From Colimorpha_A sp045533115 (GTDB lineage Bacteria; Bacillota; Clostridia; Oscillospirales; CAG-272), in contig JAZSHF010000035.1 of assembly GCA_045533115.1 (NCBI GenBank), positions 1 through 60,339 on the forward strand: 60,339 nucleotides of DNA. The letters are read 5' to 3'. This document shows positions 24,703 to 34,355 of this stretch, in pieces (position 1 is the stretch's first letter; each line of letters starts with the position of its first letter). A program made the translations under genes and the position numbers. Below the pieces are notes generated by a model. It did no database searches. It saw nothing but the letters and a program-made list of their open reading frames with translations, and was not told where the DNA came from.

Positions 24703-27102
24703 ATGGCAAACTTTTCAAAGGCACTTATTACCCTTGAATTTGATAAGATACTCACAATGCTCGCAGAATGCTCTCCGACGGAGGGCGCTCGGGCTTTGTC
24801 TATGCGTCTGTCTCCAATCTCGGACGAGTATTCGATAAGAAAGCACATCGCGATGACGACCGACGCCAAAAAAATGATAGCCGCAAAGGGCTTTCCGTCG
24901 TTTGGCAGCGTCCGCGATATAACCGACGCGATTGAGCGTGCCGAGAAGGGCGGAACGATGAGCACGAAGGATCTTCTTGATACCGCTTCGCTTATGGCGT
25001 CGAGCCGCCGTCTTTACGACTATTATTTCGGCGACCGAAGCGATATGAACGCCTATCCGTCGCTTAACGAATATTTTGCACGTCTTATGACCGACAGAAT
25101 GCTCGAGAACAGGATAACGAAAACGGTGCTTGCCGAGGATATGATAGCCGACGAGGCATCTCCCGAGCTATCCGATATCCGACGCAAAATAAGGGCAGAG
25201 CATAATAAGATCAAGGAAAGTCTAAGTAGATACGTAAGCGGAGCTTACGCAAAGTATCTTCAGGAAAATATAGTAACACAGCGTAACGGCAGATACGTCG
25301 TTCACGTCAAGGCGGAGTATAAGAACGAAATTAAAGGGCTTGTACACGACACCTCCGCATCGGGCGCAACGCTCTTTATCGAGCCGCTTTCCGTCGTTGA
25401 CGCAAATAACGAGCTTCGCGCGCTTGAAAGCCGTGAAAAGCACGAAATTGAGAGAATACTCTCCGAGCTTTCCGCTATGTGCGCCGAGCAGGGCGGGGTT
25501 ATCATCGGTAATTATTATAACCTTACCGAGCTTGGCTTCGTTTTTGCAAAGGGCGAGCTTTCGTACAGAATGAACGCGACCGAGCCGAAGATCGTTGACG
25601 GTACTGCCCGTCTTACCTATAAGAGAGCAAGACACCCTCTTATTGACAAAAAGAATGTCGTGCCGATCTCCGTCGAGCTCGGATACGACTACGATACGAT
25701 GATAGTCACAGGACCGAATACGGGCGGCAAAACGGTATGTATGAAGACGGTAGGACTTCTTACGCTTATGGCGCAGGCGGGACTTCATATACCCTGCGAG
25801 GACGGTGCCGAGCTTTCGGTCTTTGATTCCGTTCTTGCCGATATCGGTGACGAGCAAAGCATCGAGCAGTCGCTTTCCACATTCTCGTCGCACATGGTAA
25901 ATATAGTCGACATACTGAACAGCGTTACCGATAGATCTCTCGTTCTCCTCGACGAGCTTGGCGCGGGAACCGACCCGACAGAGGGGGCGGCGCTTGCTAT
26001 GGCTATAATCGGAAAGGTGCGCTCGTTCGGCGCGCTGTGCTGTGCAACGACGCACTACGCGGAAATCAAGGCATACGCGCTCGAAACCGAGGGCGTAACG
26101 AACGCGTCCTGTGAATTTGATATCGAAACTCTCCGTCCGACCTATCGCCTAATAATCGGTACGCCGGGTAAATCGAATGCATTTGCAATTTCCCGCAAAC
26201 TTGGAATTTCGGAGGACATAATCGCTGCCGCCGAAGCGAAGATTTCGACCGACGATAAGCGTTTTGAAAAGGTCATTGAGGAGCTTGAAGCCCGCCGAAT
26301 TGAAGCGGAGCGCGAGCGCGACGCGGCGCTCAAGGAGCGCAGAGAGTTTGAAAAGTACCGCGCCGATCAGGAAAAGGCTATGAGAGAACGCCTATCTGCT
26401 TCGGAAAAACAGCTTGAAAAGAATATCGAAAAGGCGGAGCAGATAATAACGAGCGCGAAGATAACGAGCGAATACGTTATGGACGAGCTTGAAAAGATCA
26501 AGCGCCAAAAGGATAAAGAGAACTTCGGAGCTAAGCTCGAGGCGGGCAGACGCGATATACGAAAGAGTCTGCGCGACGCCTCTGACAGTGTCAATCCCGT
26601 TCAAGAGGACGCAAACGACGGTTACGAGCTTCCGCGAGCTCTTCGAAAGGGTGATACCGTCCGTGTAGTCAACCTCGGTCAGGAGGGAATGCTTACCTCC
26701 GATCCCGATAAGAACGGTAACGTGACCGTTCAGGCTGGCTTTATGAATATCCGAAGCAATATAAAGAATTTACGCCTAATAGAAGAAGCGGTGCAGGTGA
26801 CGACCGCAGACAAAAAGCGCATTGCCGCCTCAAAATATCAGGCAACGCTCAATAAGACGTTTACGTCGTCCCTCGACCTCCGCGGTCAGTATGGCGACGA
26901 CGCGTGGTTTATGACCGATAAGTACCTTGATGAAGCAGTTATGGCGAATATTAAGAGCGTAACGCTCATTCACGGCAAGGGCACGGGTGCTCTTCGCGAC
27001 GCGCTTAAAAGACACCTTAAAAACGATCCCCGTGTAAAAAGCTTCCGTGCCGGCATCTACGGCGAGGGTGACGGAGGAGTTACGGTTGTTGAGCTTAAAT
27101 AA
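24703..27102 (+). CDS. mutS2: Endonuclease MutS2 (ribosome-rescue/anti-recombination factor)
   Basis: A 799-residue MutS2. The clamp and lever regions are in the N-terminal half. The ATPase has Walker A GPNTGGKT (about residue 345), Walker B LVLLDELGAGTDPTEG, and TTHYAEIKAYA. A long charged coiled coil (about 520-640) precedes the C-terminal Smr nuclease domain with LDLRGQ and HGKGTGALRDAL. In Bacillus it splits collided ribosomes, and in other taxa it suppresses recombination. It is the last gene of the yqfC-led run and is closed by a terminator. Confidence 0.95.
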   Translation: MANFSKALITLEFDKILTMLAECSPTEGARALSMRLSPISDEYSIRKHIAMTTDAKKMIAAKGFPSFGSVRDITDAIERAEKGGTMSTKDLLDTASLMASSRRLYDYYFGDRSDMNAYPSLNEYFARLMTDRMLENRITKTVLAEDMIADEASPELSDIRRKIRAEHNKIKESLSRYVSGAYAKYLQENIVTQRNGRYVVHVKAEYKNEIKGLVHDTSASGATLFIEPLSVVDANNELRALESREKHEIERILSELSAMCAEQGGVIIGNYYNLTELGFVFAKGELSYRMNATEPKIVDGTARLTYKRARHPLIDKKNVVPISVELGYDYDTMIVTGPNTGGKTVCMKTVGLLTLMAQAGLHIPCEDGAELSVFDSVLADIGDEQSIEQSLSTFSSHMVNIVDILNSVTDRSLVLLDELGAGTDPTEGAALAMAIIGKVRSFGALCCATTHYAEIKAYALETEGVTNASCEFDIETLRPTYRLIIGTPGKSNAFAISRKLGISEDIIAAAEAKISTDDKRFEKVIEELEARRIEAERERDAALKERREFEKYRADQEKAMRERLSASEKQLEKNIEKAEQIITSAKITSEYVMDELEKIKRQKDKENFGAKLEAGRRDIRKSLRDASDSVNPVQEDANDGYELPRALRKGDTVRVVNLGQEGMLTSDPDKNGNVTVQAGFMNIRSNIKNLRLIEEAVQVTTADKKRIAASKYQATLNKTFTSSLDLRGQYGDDAWFMTDKYLDEAVMANIKSVTLIHGKGTGALRDALKRHLKNDPRVKSFRAGIYGEGDGGVTVVELK

Positions 27103-27135
27103 CAAAAAGCAGAGCATGCCGCTCTGCTTTTTGTT
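27101..27135. terminator. Bidirectional terminator between mutS2 and the AraC-type gene
   Basis: A 15-bp stem (AACAAAAAGCAGAGC and complement) with a 5-nt loop. The last codons of both convergent genes touch it. Confidence 0.88.
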
Positions 27136-27934
27136 ATTTACGGTTAATACCTTTTCGGTACTTATGAGGAGTTACACCGTACTCCTTTTTGAATACTCGC
27201 GAGAAGTTTTCTTCGGGAATGCCGACTGATTCTGCGATGCTTCCTATCGATGCCGAGGTATCCTCAAGAAGAGCGCAGGCCTTTTTTAATTTGAACGAGG
27301 TAATATATTCGTGAGGCGAAAGCCCGAGCTTGTGCTTGAATAGAGTGGAAAAATACGCGCGTTCAAGTCCCGTTGCCTCGGCAAGCTCGTTTACGGTCAG
27401 AATCTCGTTATATCTTGATTCTATGATACCGAGAGCCTTGTCTATCCATTCGTCACCGGATGCCTGTACCTTTTTGTGGCGGAAAAGAATGCTTAAAAGG
27501 TCATATACGTATCCCGTCAGTTTAAGATTTGATCCTGCGTCGGGAGCTTCCCACGTCGCCGCCATACATTCAAGACAGGAATAAAGCTCGTTAAAAGCTT
27601 CGGGAGAAGCAAACGGAGAGGTTGAGCTTATGCCTACCTTTTTCAGATATCGTTCGACCGCAATCCCGCCGACGGCACACCATATTCCTTGGCGCGGGTC
27701 TGTCTTGTCAGCTTTATGTATTACGGCATCTCCCGGCAATAGTATATAACAGTCTCCCGCCTTGACAGGAAATTCTTTTCCGTTAATGACGACCGCACCT
27801 GCGCCCCTAATGCAGGTCTCGATAACAAAAACTTCTCGAACAACCGGCCCGTAGACGATTCCGGGAGTCAAATCGGTTTCCTTTTGACAGCAGAGCACGA
27901 CCGGTTCGTCACTTTTAATTCGCGAGTATGGCAT
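27134..27934 (-). CDS. AraC family transcriptional regulator
   Basis: A 266-residue regulator. The N-terminal cupin-like sensing domain (about 1-140) includes VVINGKEFPVKAGDCYILLPGD. The C-terminal pair of helix-turn-helices includes VNELAEATGLERAYFSTLFK and SIGSIAESVGIPEENFSRVFK. ATG 27934 was chosen because GGGGG lies upstream at good spacing, while a longer frame has none. It is divergent from the Gfo/Idh-type oxidoreductase, its likely target, and the cupin suggests a sugar ligand. Confidence 0.9.
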   Translation of the reverse strand: MPYSRIKSDEPVVLCCQKETDLTPGIVYGPVVREVFVIETCIRGAGAVVINGKEFPVKAGDCYILLPGDAVIHKADKTDPRQGIWCAVGGIAVERYLKKVGISSTSPFASPEAFNELYSCLECMAATWEAPDAGSNLKLTGYVYDLLSILFRHKKVQASGDEWIDKALGIIESRYNEILTVNELAEATGLERAYFSTLFKHKLGLSPHEYITSFKLKKACALLEDTSASIGSIAESVGIPEENFSRVFKKEYGVTPHKYRKGINRK

Positions 27935-27992
27935 ATAATTACCCCCAAAAAAGAAATCAAACAAATTGATGAAAATAACAAACAAAATACGG

Positions 27993-28022
27993 TTGCGATA
28001 TGATCGGTGCATCTGCTATAAT
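27993..28022 (+). promoter_or_regulatory. Promoter of the oxidoreductase gene
   Basis: TTGCGA (27993-27998), 18 nt, TATAAT (28017-28022), within the 120-nt divergent gap, where the AraC-type regulator would be expected to bind. No clear operator repeat was found. Confidence 0.6.
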
Positions 28023-28054
28023 TATAACACAAATATCCGAAAGGAGCAATAGTT

Positions 28055-29071
28055 ATGGCAAAAAACAATTTGAATGTTGCAGTAATCGGCTGCAGCAGAG
28101 TTATGGGAAGAATCCATATGACCGGTGTCGCTGAAATGGAGGGCGCAACTCTTTATGCTATTTGTGACCCCGCGACTGACGGTCGTCTTGAAGAGGCTAA
28201 GGAGAAGTATAATGTCCCGATAGCAGTTACCGACTATCGTGAGCTTGTTGATGACCCGAATATTGATATAGCGGTAATTGTCACTCCCGATAAGCTGCAT
28301 CTTGAAATGACTGTGGCATTCCTTCGCGCAGGAAAGGACGTTCTTTGCGAGAAGCCTATGGCTTTGACTGTTGAGGAATGTACCGAGATGAGACGCGTTG
28401 AGAAGGAAACGGGCAGACGCCTTATGATAGGACAGGTTTGCAGATATACCGATGCTTTCGTTATGGCAAAGCAGCTTATTGATTCGGGCAGGATCGGCGA
28501 GCTCTACTTTGTTGAGAGCGAGTATGCTCACGATTACAGCCAAAGCCGCGGATATGACGATTGGCGCGTTTGCCCCGAGCGCGAGGGATTTATCGGCGGC
28601 GGATGTCACGCAGTTGACTTCCTTCGCTGGATCGCAGGAAATCCGACCGAGGTTTACGCGCACGCGAACCACAAGAATCTTCTCGATTGGCCTGTAAACG
28701 ATACTACCATCGCTATCTACAAGTTCCCGAACAACGTAATGGGTAAGGTATTCGTTTCGATCGGCTGTAAGAGAGACTATACTATGAGATCGGTATTCTA
28801 CGGAACCAAGGGTACCATTATCTGCGATAATACGTCACCTACGCTGACTCTGTTTGAGGGCGAGGATTATACCAATCCTCAGCAGCTTGATGTTGTGATC
28901 AATAATCATAATACCAAAGCAGAGATTGAAGAATTCGCTTCGGCTATTATGGAGAATAAGCCTCTCCGCGTCAGCTCGGCAGAGGGTGCATATACGATTT
29001 CCGTTTGCTGTGCAACCGTTGAGTCCGCCGCAAAGGGAACTCCGATAAATATCGTTTATCCCGAGATTTGA
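28055..29071 (+). CDS. Gfo/Idh/MocA family NAD(P)-dependent oxidoreductase
   Basis: A 338-residue sugar dehydrogenase-type protein. The N-terminal Rossmann fold has a GCSRVMGRIH loop (glycines partly replaced relative to GxGxxG) and the EKP motif in VLCEKPMALT (about residue 100). The C-terminal substrate domain carries GGGCHAVDFLRWI. The family oxidises sugars or inositols, but the substrate here is unknown. It is divergent from an AraC regulator and monocistronic, ending at a strong terminator. Confidence 0.92.
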   Translation: MAKNNLNVAVIGCSRVMGRIHMTGVAEMEGATLYAICDPATDGRLEEAKEKYNVPIAVTDYRELVDDPNIDIAVIVTPDKLHLEMTVAFLRAGKDVLCEKPMALTVEECTEMRRVEKETGRRLMIGQVCRYTDAFVMAKQLIDSGRIGELYFVESEYAHDYSQSRGYDDWRVCPEREGFIGGGCHAVDFLRWIAGNPTEVYAHANHKNLLDWPVNDTTIAIYKFPNNVMGKVFVSIGCKRDYTMRSVFYGTKGTIICDNTSPTLTLFEGEDYTNPQQLDVVINNHNTKAEIEEFASAIMENKPLRVSSAEGAYTISVCCATVESAAKGTPINIVYPEI

Positions 29072-29090
29072 CATACATACAACTGAACAT

Positions 29091-29121
29091 AAAAGCACGG
29101 TGCGCTTTGCACCGTGCTTTT
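29091..29121. terminator. Bidirectional terminator between the oxidoreductase and ftsK genes
   Basis: AAAAGCACGGTGC and complement (13 bp), 5-nt loop. The ftsK stop codon lies 4 nt beyond. Confidence 0.88.
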
Positions 29122-29124
29122 CCT

Positions 29125-31740
29125 TTACTGAAGCTCCTCGCTTCGGTTAATTACCATTTCCATATACTGCTCACGCGTGATAAGTATGCGGCGCGGCTTC
29201 TGACCCTCGGGGGGGGAAACGTAGCCGCGTTTTTCCATTTCGTCGATGAGCTTCGCGGCTCTGCCGTAACCGAGCGAAAGGCGTCTTTGGATAAGAGAGG
29301 TTGAAATTTTATCGCTTTCAAGCGCAAGCTCTATAGCGGCGCGGAGCATCGGGTCTCCGCCCTCGCCCGCGTTATCGTCGGGAACACCGAAGCCGCCCGA
29401 AGATCCCTTCTTGCCGCTTCCGCAGGAGGCGGCAGCACGGTCAATGCTTGCAATGATGTCGGAATTATATTCGGCAACGTCGCCGTTTTCTTGCTTGATA
29501 AAGGTGACGATGCTTTCTACCTCGCCTTCACTTACGAATGCGCCCTGAACTCGTCTCGGCTTGGGGGCGCCGACGGGAGCGTATAGCATATCACCCCGTC
29601 CGATAAGCTTTTCTGCGCCTGCCATATCGAGGATAACTCTCGAGTCGGTCTGCGAAGCAACGGTACAAGCTATACGCGAGGGAACGTTTGCCTTGATAAG
29701 ACCGGTAATAACGTCAACGGAGGGACGCTGTGTACCTATTATGATGTGCATACCTGCGGCTCTTGCCTTTTGTGCAAGACGGCAGATCGACGCTTCAACG
29801 TCGTCGGGCGCGGTCATCATAAGGTCGGCAAGCTCGTCTATGATAATTACGATCTGGGGCAGAAATTCCTTTTCGGGATCGTCCTTCGTTACGATGTTGT
29901 AGTTCTTAACATCACGGACGCCGACCTCCTCGATAAGCTCGAAGCGGCGCTCCATTTCGGTAACCGCCCACTGAAGCGTTCCTGCCGCCTTTTTGGGGTC
30001 TGAAACGACGGGGACGAGCAGATGCGGTAGACCGTTATATATGTTAAGCTCAACCTTTTTTGGGTCGATAAGAATGAGCTTGATCTCGTCGGGAGTTCCC
30101 TTATAAAGCAGTGAAGTTATGATACAGTTTATACATACCGACTTACCCATACCGGTTGCACCTGCGATAAGCAGGTGAGGCATTTTCGCTATATCAAGGA
30201 ATACGGGCTCACCCGCAACGTCAATGCCAAGGCAGACGTTAATTTTGCTCGTTGCCTTGCGGAAGGTTTCGGTGTCGATAAGCTCGCGCAGATAAACGGT
30301 TGAAACCGTCTTGTTCGGCACCTCGATACCGACCGCCGCCTTTCCCGGAATCGGTGCTTCGACGCGCACGCCGGTAGTCGCGAGGTTGAGCGCTATATCG
30401 TCAACGAGGTTTGCGATCTGACGGACGCGCACACCCTCCTCGGGCGCAAGCTCATAACGGGTTATCGCGGGACCGCGGGATACGTTTACAATCCTCGTTC
30501 TGACCTTGAAGCTCTTAAGAGTTTCAACGAGGCGGGCAGCGTTCGTCTGAAGCTCGTCGCGGATATTTTCGTTTTTCGGCGTTTTATCGACCTTAAGAAG
30601 AGATATCGGGGGATACTGATATTCCTTCTTTTCGACGGGTGCTTCTTCAACGGGAGTTCTCGTTATTTCAATAGACGCGTCGGCGTTTTCAAGAGACTTT
30701 TTGAGATTTTTCCTTTCGTGCTCGTCGGCGAAGCGGTTTATTACGTCCATATTCTCGCCGAAAATTGCCTGAAGATCCGCCTTGTCGTTTCCGCTTTCAA
30801 AATCGGGAACGGATTTTTTTACTACGCGGGTCGCTGAAACTGTTTCTGTCTTGACAGCGGCATCAAAGGGCGGCTCGTCCTCTTCCTCGTCGGGAGTAAA
30901 GAGGTCCTCACGAACGGGAGTTGATTCGTGTTCGTTTTCGGGCAGGCGCTTGCCGCTCTCTTTTTTGCCCGTGCCGTCAAGGGCGACGTCCGGCTCAAAA
31001 TGATGACGGTCGTAGGGATCAGGCTTGACGGTCGCGTAATTGTGCTCCTCTTCCTCGACAACGACCGTGGGCTTGCTTTTTGAAACGAATGTGGTTACCT
31101 TCTCTTCGTTTTCCTTTTCGGTAGCCTTTCTTTCATTCTTTTCCTTAGCCTCGTGAATGAAATATCTTATGTACAGATAGATTGAATACGGCGTCAGACC
31201 GAACATGAGAAGTCCGAATATAAGTATCGCTGAAAGACCGATTATATGTAATCCGATTGGGCCTGTCAGCTTGTAAATGCAGACGCCGAGCAGACCTCCG
31301 AGTGCTCCGCAGCCCTGACGGTCAAGTCCCTGTTCGAAAAGGATCCAGGGATTGAAAGTCATAGTTCCATTGCTCCATATATGAATGAGCGATGAAAGGA
31401 ATACGAAGAATATCGACTGCCATACTGCGAATTTTACAAGCGACGCTATGCCCTTGCGAAGCTGCTTTCTCCAGAATAGGGAAAGGACAAAGCCGAGGAA
31501 GGGAAGCACGAGCGACGCGCCGCCGAACAGACCGTTAAAGAACCAGCGAAGTCCGATTCCCATAAATCCCGTAAGCTTAACTGCCAAAAAGCAGAAAAGA
31601 AGAAAGACTGAGAGCGCGCCGATCAGATACGGAAGTATCTGGTGTATCGGGCGGTCAATATGATCGACAGCGTCCGCCTTCGGCATCTTCGGCTTTTCAA
31701 TTTTCTTTTTTTGAGTCTGGTTTTTTCTTTGTTCGGGCAT
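29125..31740 (-). CDS. DNA translocase FtsK/SpoIIIE
   Basis: An 871-residue membrane-tethered DNA pump. Four or five hydrophobic segments cover about 30-190 and a charged low-complexity linker covers about 195-380. The RecA-like motor has Walker A GATGMGKS near residue 523, LILIDPKKVELNIYN and IVIIIDELADLMM. The C-terminal gamma winged helix (LIQRRLSLGYGRAAKLID) reads the polarity of the chromosome. It moves chromosome DNA through the septum at division or into the forespore. FtsK and SpoIIIE cannot be told apart here, but as a spore former it likely has the SpoIIIE role. uppP lies 12 nt upstream on the same strand. Confidence 0.95.
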   Translation of the reverse strand: MPEQRKNQTQKKKIEKPKMPKADAVDHIDRPIHQILPYLIGALSVFLLFCFLAVKLTGFMGIGLRWFFNGLFGGASLVLPFLGFVLSLFWRKQLRKGIASLVKFAVWQSIFFVFLSSLIHIWSNGTMTFNPWILFEQGLDRQGCGALGGLLGVCIYKLTGPIGLHIIGLSAILIFGLLMFGLTPYSIYLYIRYFIHEAKEKNERKATEKENEEKVTTFVSKSKPTVVVEEEEHNYATVKPDPYDRHHFEPDVALDGTGKKESGKRLPENEHESTPVREDLFTPDEEEDEPPFDAAVKTETVSATRVVKKSVPDFESGNDKADLQAIFGENMDVINRFADEHERKNLKKSLENADASIEITRTPVEEAPVEKKEYQYPPISLLKVDKTPKNENIRDELQTNAARLVETLKSFKVRTRIVNVSRGPAITRYELAPEEGVRVRQIANLVDDIALNLATTGVRVEAPIPGKAAVGIEVPNKTVSTVYLRELIDTETFRKATSKINVCLGIDVAGEPVFLDIAKMPHLLIAGATGMGKSVCINCIITSLLYKGTPDEIKLILIDPKKVELNIYNGLPHLLVPVVSDPKKAAGTLQWAVTEMERRFELIEEVGVRDVKNYNIVTKDDPEKEFLPQIVIIIDELADLMMTAPDDVEASICRLAQKARAAGMHIIIGTQRPSVDVITGLIKANVPSRIACTVASQTDSRVILDMAGAEKLIGRGDMLYAPVGAPKPRRVQGAFVSEGEVESIVTFIKQENGDVAEYNSDIIASIDRAAASCGSGKKGSSGGFGVPDDNAGEGGDPMLRAAIELALESDKISTSLIQRRLSLGYGRAAKLIDEMEKRGYVSPPEGQKPRRILITREQYMEMVINRSEELQ

Positions 31741-31752
31741 TTTAACACATCC

Positions 31753-32586
31753 TTATCTTAAAAGTAAAACTGTAATTCCTACTGCGATACAGTAGAATGA
31801 GAAAAACTTAAAGCTTGATTTTTTCGTTAAAGCTTGAATAAGCCTTAATGATAATATTCCGACAATCGCGGCTGTTATCATACCGACGGCGTAAGGAATA
31901 ATATCTCCCCTCGGCACGGGCGTGTTTATCAGGTCGCCGAGCTTAAATATATTCGCGCCGATAACGGCGGGAAGTGACATCAAAAAGGAAAATTTCACGG
32001 CAAATTTCGGGTCAAATCGTGAAGCACGTCCTGCACTGATCGTCGATCCCGAACGGGAAAGCCCGGGGAATACGGCGGATAGCTGACATATACCGACAAA
32101 GAACGCATTTCGCGGCTTTGCTTCTAATATATTCTTGCTTCCTTTCGGGATGAGATCGCTGATAAAGAGGATAATTCCGTTCAGTATAAGCAGTACCGCG
32201 ACCGCGGTTATACCGATATTCTCGACCTTATCACCGAAAAAGGGAACAAATAGAAGCGGTAACGAAGCGATGAACAGTAAAACTACAAGCCGCTCATCTC
32301 CGACGCAATCGTGGTATCGTAGCTTTCCTCGGAACAATTTTCCCATCACCCTGAAAAAAGCGGGGAAGAGAGGGAGAATGTCTTTGATATAGAATACCGT
32401 CACCGAAAAGAGGGTGGACAGATGCAAAAGAATATCAAAGGTGAAATAATCGGCTTCGATATTCCTGCCGAAAAAATACTGTGCGATAACGAGGTGGGCA
32501 GAGCTTGAGATCGGCAAAAATTCCGACGCACCCTGTATTATACCGTATATAATGGCAGACAATATTGTCAAGAGCGTTTCCTCCAT
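31753..32586 (-). CDS. uppP: Undecaprenyl-diphosphatase
   Basis: A 277-residue membrane phosphatase of the BacA type, with about eight transmembrane segments. The two active-site motifs are EFLPISSSAHLVIAQ (about 20-35) and PGLSRSGSTI (about 165-175). It recycles the lipid carrier for peptidoglycan and teichoic acid precursors and confers bacitracin tolerance. It is followed by ftsK 12 nt later. The gap to the divergent TSUP gene is 75 nt. Confidence 0.95.
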   Translation of the reverse strand: MEETLLTILSAIIYGIIQGASEFLPISSSAHLVIAQYFFGRNIEADYFTFDILLHLSTLFSVTVFYIKDILPLFPAFFRVMGKLFRGKLRYHDCVGDERLVVLLFIASLPLLFVPFFGDKVENIGITAVAVLLILNGIILFISDLIPKGSKNILEAKPRNAFFVGICQLSAVFPGLSRSGSTISAGRASRFDPKFAVKFSFLMSLPAVIGANIFKLGDLINTPVPRGDIIPYAVGMITAAIVGILSLRLIQALTKKSSFKFFSFYCIAVGITVLLLR

Positions 32587-32661
32587 AAATCAGTCTACCA
32601 AATATATAATAGCAGATTTTTTCTAAAATGACAAGTAGTGAATAAAAAAGGAGAGAAAAAG

Positions 32662-33018
32662 GTGGATAATATATGCAAATATTTGCTTGTCGGAGCGATT
32701 TCAGGTTTTGTCAGCGGATTCTTCGGAGCGGGGGGCGGAGTTGTACTCATATTTGCCCTCTCGCTTCTGATAAAAAAAGACAATAAAAGGATATTTGCGC
32801 AGACGGCGCTAATAACTGCGTCGTTTGCCTTTGTTTCTGCTGTGATGTATCAGATCAAGGGCAACCTGCCGTTCGGTCTAGCACTTCGGTATATTTTTCC
32901 CGCCGCGCTTGGCGGAGCATTCGGCGCGTATCTGCTTCACAGGTTAAAGCTCAAGGCGGTGAAGCGCATTTTTGCTATTACCGTAATACTCGGCGGGCTT
33001 ATTATGATATTTCGTTAA
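32662..33018 (+). CDS. Half-size TSUP (TauE/SafE) family membrane protein
   Basis: A 118-residue protein with four hydrophobic segments and the family motif SGFFGAGGGVVLI near the N-terminus. Full TSUP carriers are about 250 residues with two such halves, so this is a half-protein that presumably dimerises. In Clostridia half-TSUP genes often come in pairs, but only one is seen here. GTG 32662 was chosen because AAGGAG lies 8 nt before it. An in-frame GTG 24 nt upstream is not supported. Its stop codon overlaps the stop of the convergent ATPase gene. Confidence 0.85.
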   Translation: MDNICKYLLVGAISGFVSGFFGAGGGVVLIFALSLLIKKDNKRIFAQTALITASFAFVSAVMYQIKGNLPFGLALRYIFPAALGGAFGAYLLHRLKLKAVKRIFAITVILGGLIMIFR

Positions 33019-34355
33019 AGCTCAATGTCGGAAAGGGTAAAGCTCGGACGCTTTTCGACTTGTGGTACGTCATTTTGCGGCGACGTGTCGGGGATCCTTG
33101 CGATTATATCCGAGGGCTTTAGGTCGGGATTCTGGAAAAGAATATTGAGCAGCGACATATAGTCGCGGATTATCTCTCGCGGCGTTATCATAACGTCTGC
33201 TCCCGCGCGGGAGAGAGAGGATTTGAGGAAAACCGTCATATCCTCGTCTGTCACTCTCGGTGTCCATGCAAAATGCTGACCGTGAAGCCTGGTAAGACGC
33301 GTAATAAGTGCGTACAGCTCATTATCCGAAAGACGGCGCAGGCGGATAACGGGACCCATTAGGTCACGGTAGCCGTCACTGCCGAATCGGCTGTCGGTAA
33401 GACGCGAGCGAAGCGCCTCATAGCTAAATAGACCGCGGCGCGTGTCCTCGAGGAACTGCGGGGTGCCGCCCATAATTATGTCAAGCCCCTTTGCCTTGCC
33501 CTGAAGTGTATCGTTGAACATCGAAAGGATTTTTTCGTAGTTGTTTTCTCGTGAGATGCGGTTTGAAATCTTATAGAGGTTAACGCATTCGTCGATAAAT
33601 ACCACAAGCCCCTTGTATCCGACCTGACGCCCGAATTCTGCCCATAGCTTGATATAATCGTACCAGCTGTCGTCGTCAATTATCGAGTTGACGGAAAGAT
33701 CGCGGCGAGCCTCGGTCTTAGTCTCATATTCTCCGCGGAGCCAGCGGAGCGCGTGGCTCTTTTTTTCGTCGTCATTATTTACCGACGCGCGGTAGTATTC
33801 GGTTATAACGTAGGCAAAATCAAATCCGCCGACACTGTTTTCAAGCTCTCGGGTAACGTCATAAACGCGCTTCGTTACCTCGCTCCCGAACGACGGATCA
33901 CTCGGTGAAATACCGCCGGATGCGACCTCACTCATAAGAGAGGACAGCCATTTTGAAATTATTCCTGAAAGCGCGCCTCCCTCGGGAGAGGTTTTGGATG
34001 AAAGATTGCGGATAAGCTCGCGGTAGGTCGCAATTCCCGCGCCCTTGCTTCCGCAAATTCGTCTTTCGGGAGAAAGGTCACAGTCGGCAGTAAGAAATCC
34101 GCGTTCGAGCGCATATCCGCGCATAAGCTGCATAAGAAAGCTCTTACCGCTTCCGTATTTACCGATGAGGAAGCGCATAGCCGCTCCGCCATCGCTTACC
34201 TGATTAAGGTCGGAAAGCAGTGCTGCGATCTCGTCATCGCGTCCTATTGCGATATAAGGCGCGCCGAGACGCGGAACGACTCCTGCCGAAATTGAGCGGA
34301 TAAGAGAGGAGAGTATTCTTTTCGGCACTATTACTTTTTCGTTGTTTTCAACCAT
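33015..34355 (-). CDS. P-loop ATPase of the BrxD/DUF2791 type
   Basis: A 446-residue AAA-like ATPase. The Walker A GKYGSGKS is at residues 65-72, right after IAIGRDDEIAALL. The Walker B in VVFIDECVNLYK is at about 250-256, and a later region begins RRLSDNELYALITRL. This pattern is that of the ATP-binding protein family that includes BREX component BrxD. The start lies 25 nt inside the upstream TerB-domain gene, with GGAGG in that coding sequence, so translation is coupled. No BREX methylase (PglX), BrxC or PglZ and no helicase is present in the window. It may act as an ATP-driven module with the TerB protein, but the substrate is unknown. Confidence 0.82.
   Translation of the reverse strand: MVENNEKVIVPKRILSSLIRSISAGVVPRLGAPYIAIGRDDEIAALLSDLNQVSDGGAAMRFLIGKYGSGKSFLMQLMRGYALERGFLTADCDLSPERRICGSKGAGIATYRELIRNLSSKTSPEGGALSGIISKWLSSLMSEVASGGISPSDPSFGSEVTKRVYDVTRELENSVGGFDFAYVITEYYRASVNNDDEKKSHALRWLRGEYETKTEARRDLSVNSIIDDDSWYDYIKLWAEFGRQVGYKGLVVFIDECVNLYKISNRISRENNYEKILSMFNDTLQGKAKGLDIIMGGTPQFLEDTRRGLFSYEALRSRLTDSRFGSDGYRDLMGPVIRLRRLSDNELYALITRLTRLHGQHFAWTPRVTDEDMTVFLKSSLSRAGADVMITPREIIRDYMSLLNILFQNPDLKPSDIIARIPDTSPQNDVPQVEKRPSFTLSDIEL

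Noticed and set aside
25222..26055. A 277-codon minus-strand frame opposite mutS2
   Set aside because: No ribosome site or recognisable motif, and it falls within the conserved ATPase of mutS2.
30000..31740. BREX, DISARM or restriction-modification locus around the TerB-ATPase operon
   Set aside because: No methylase, PglZ, nuclease or helicase is found on either side. Neighbours are ftsK, uppP and hpf.
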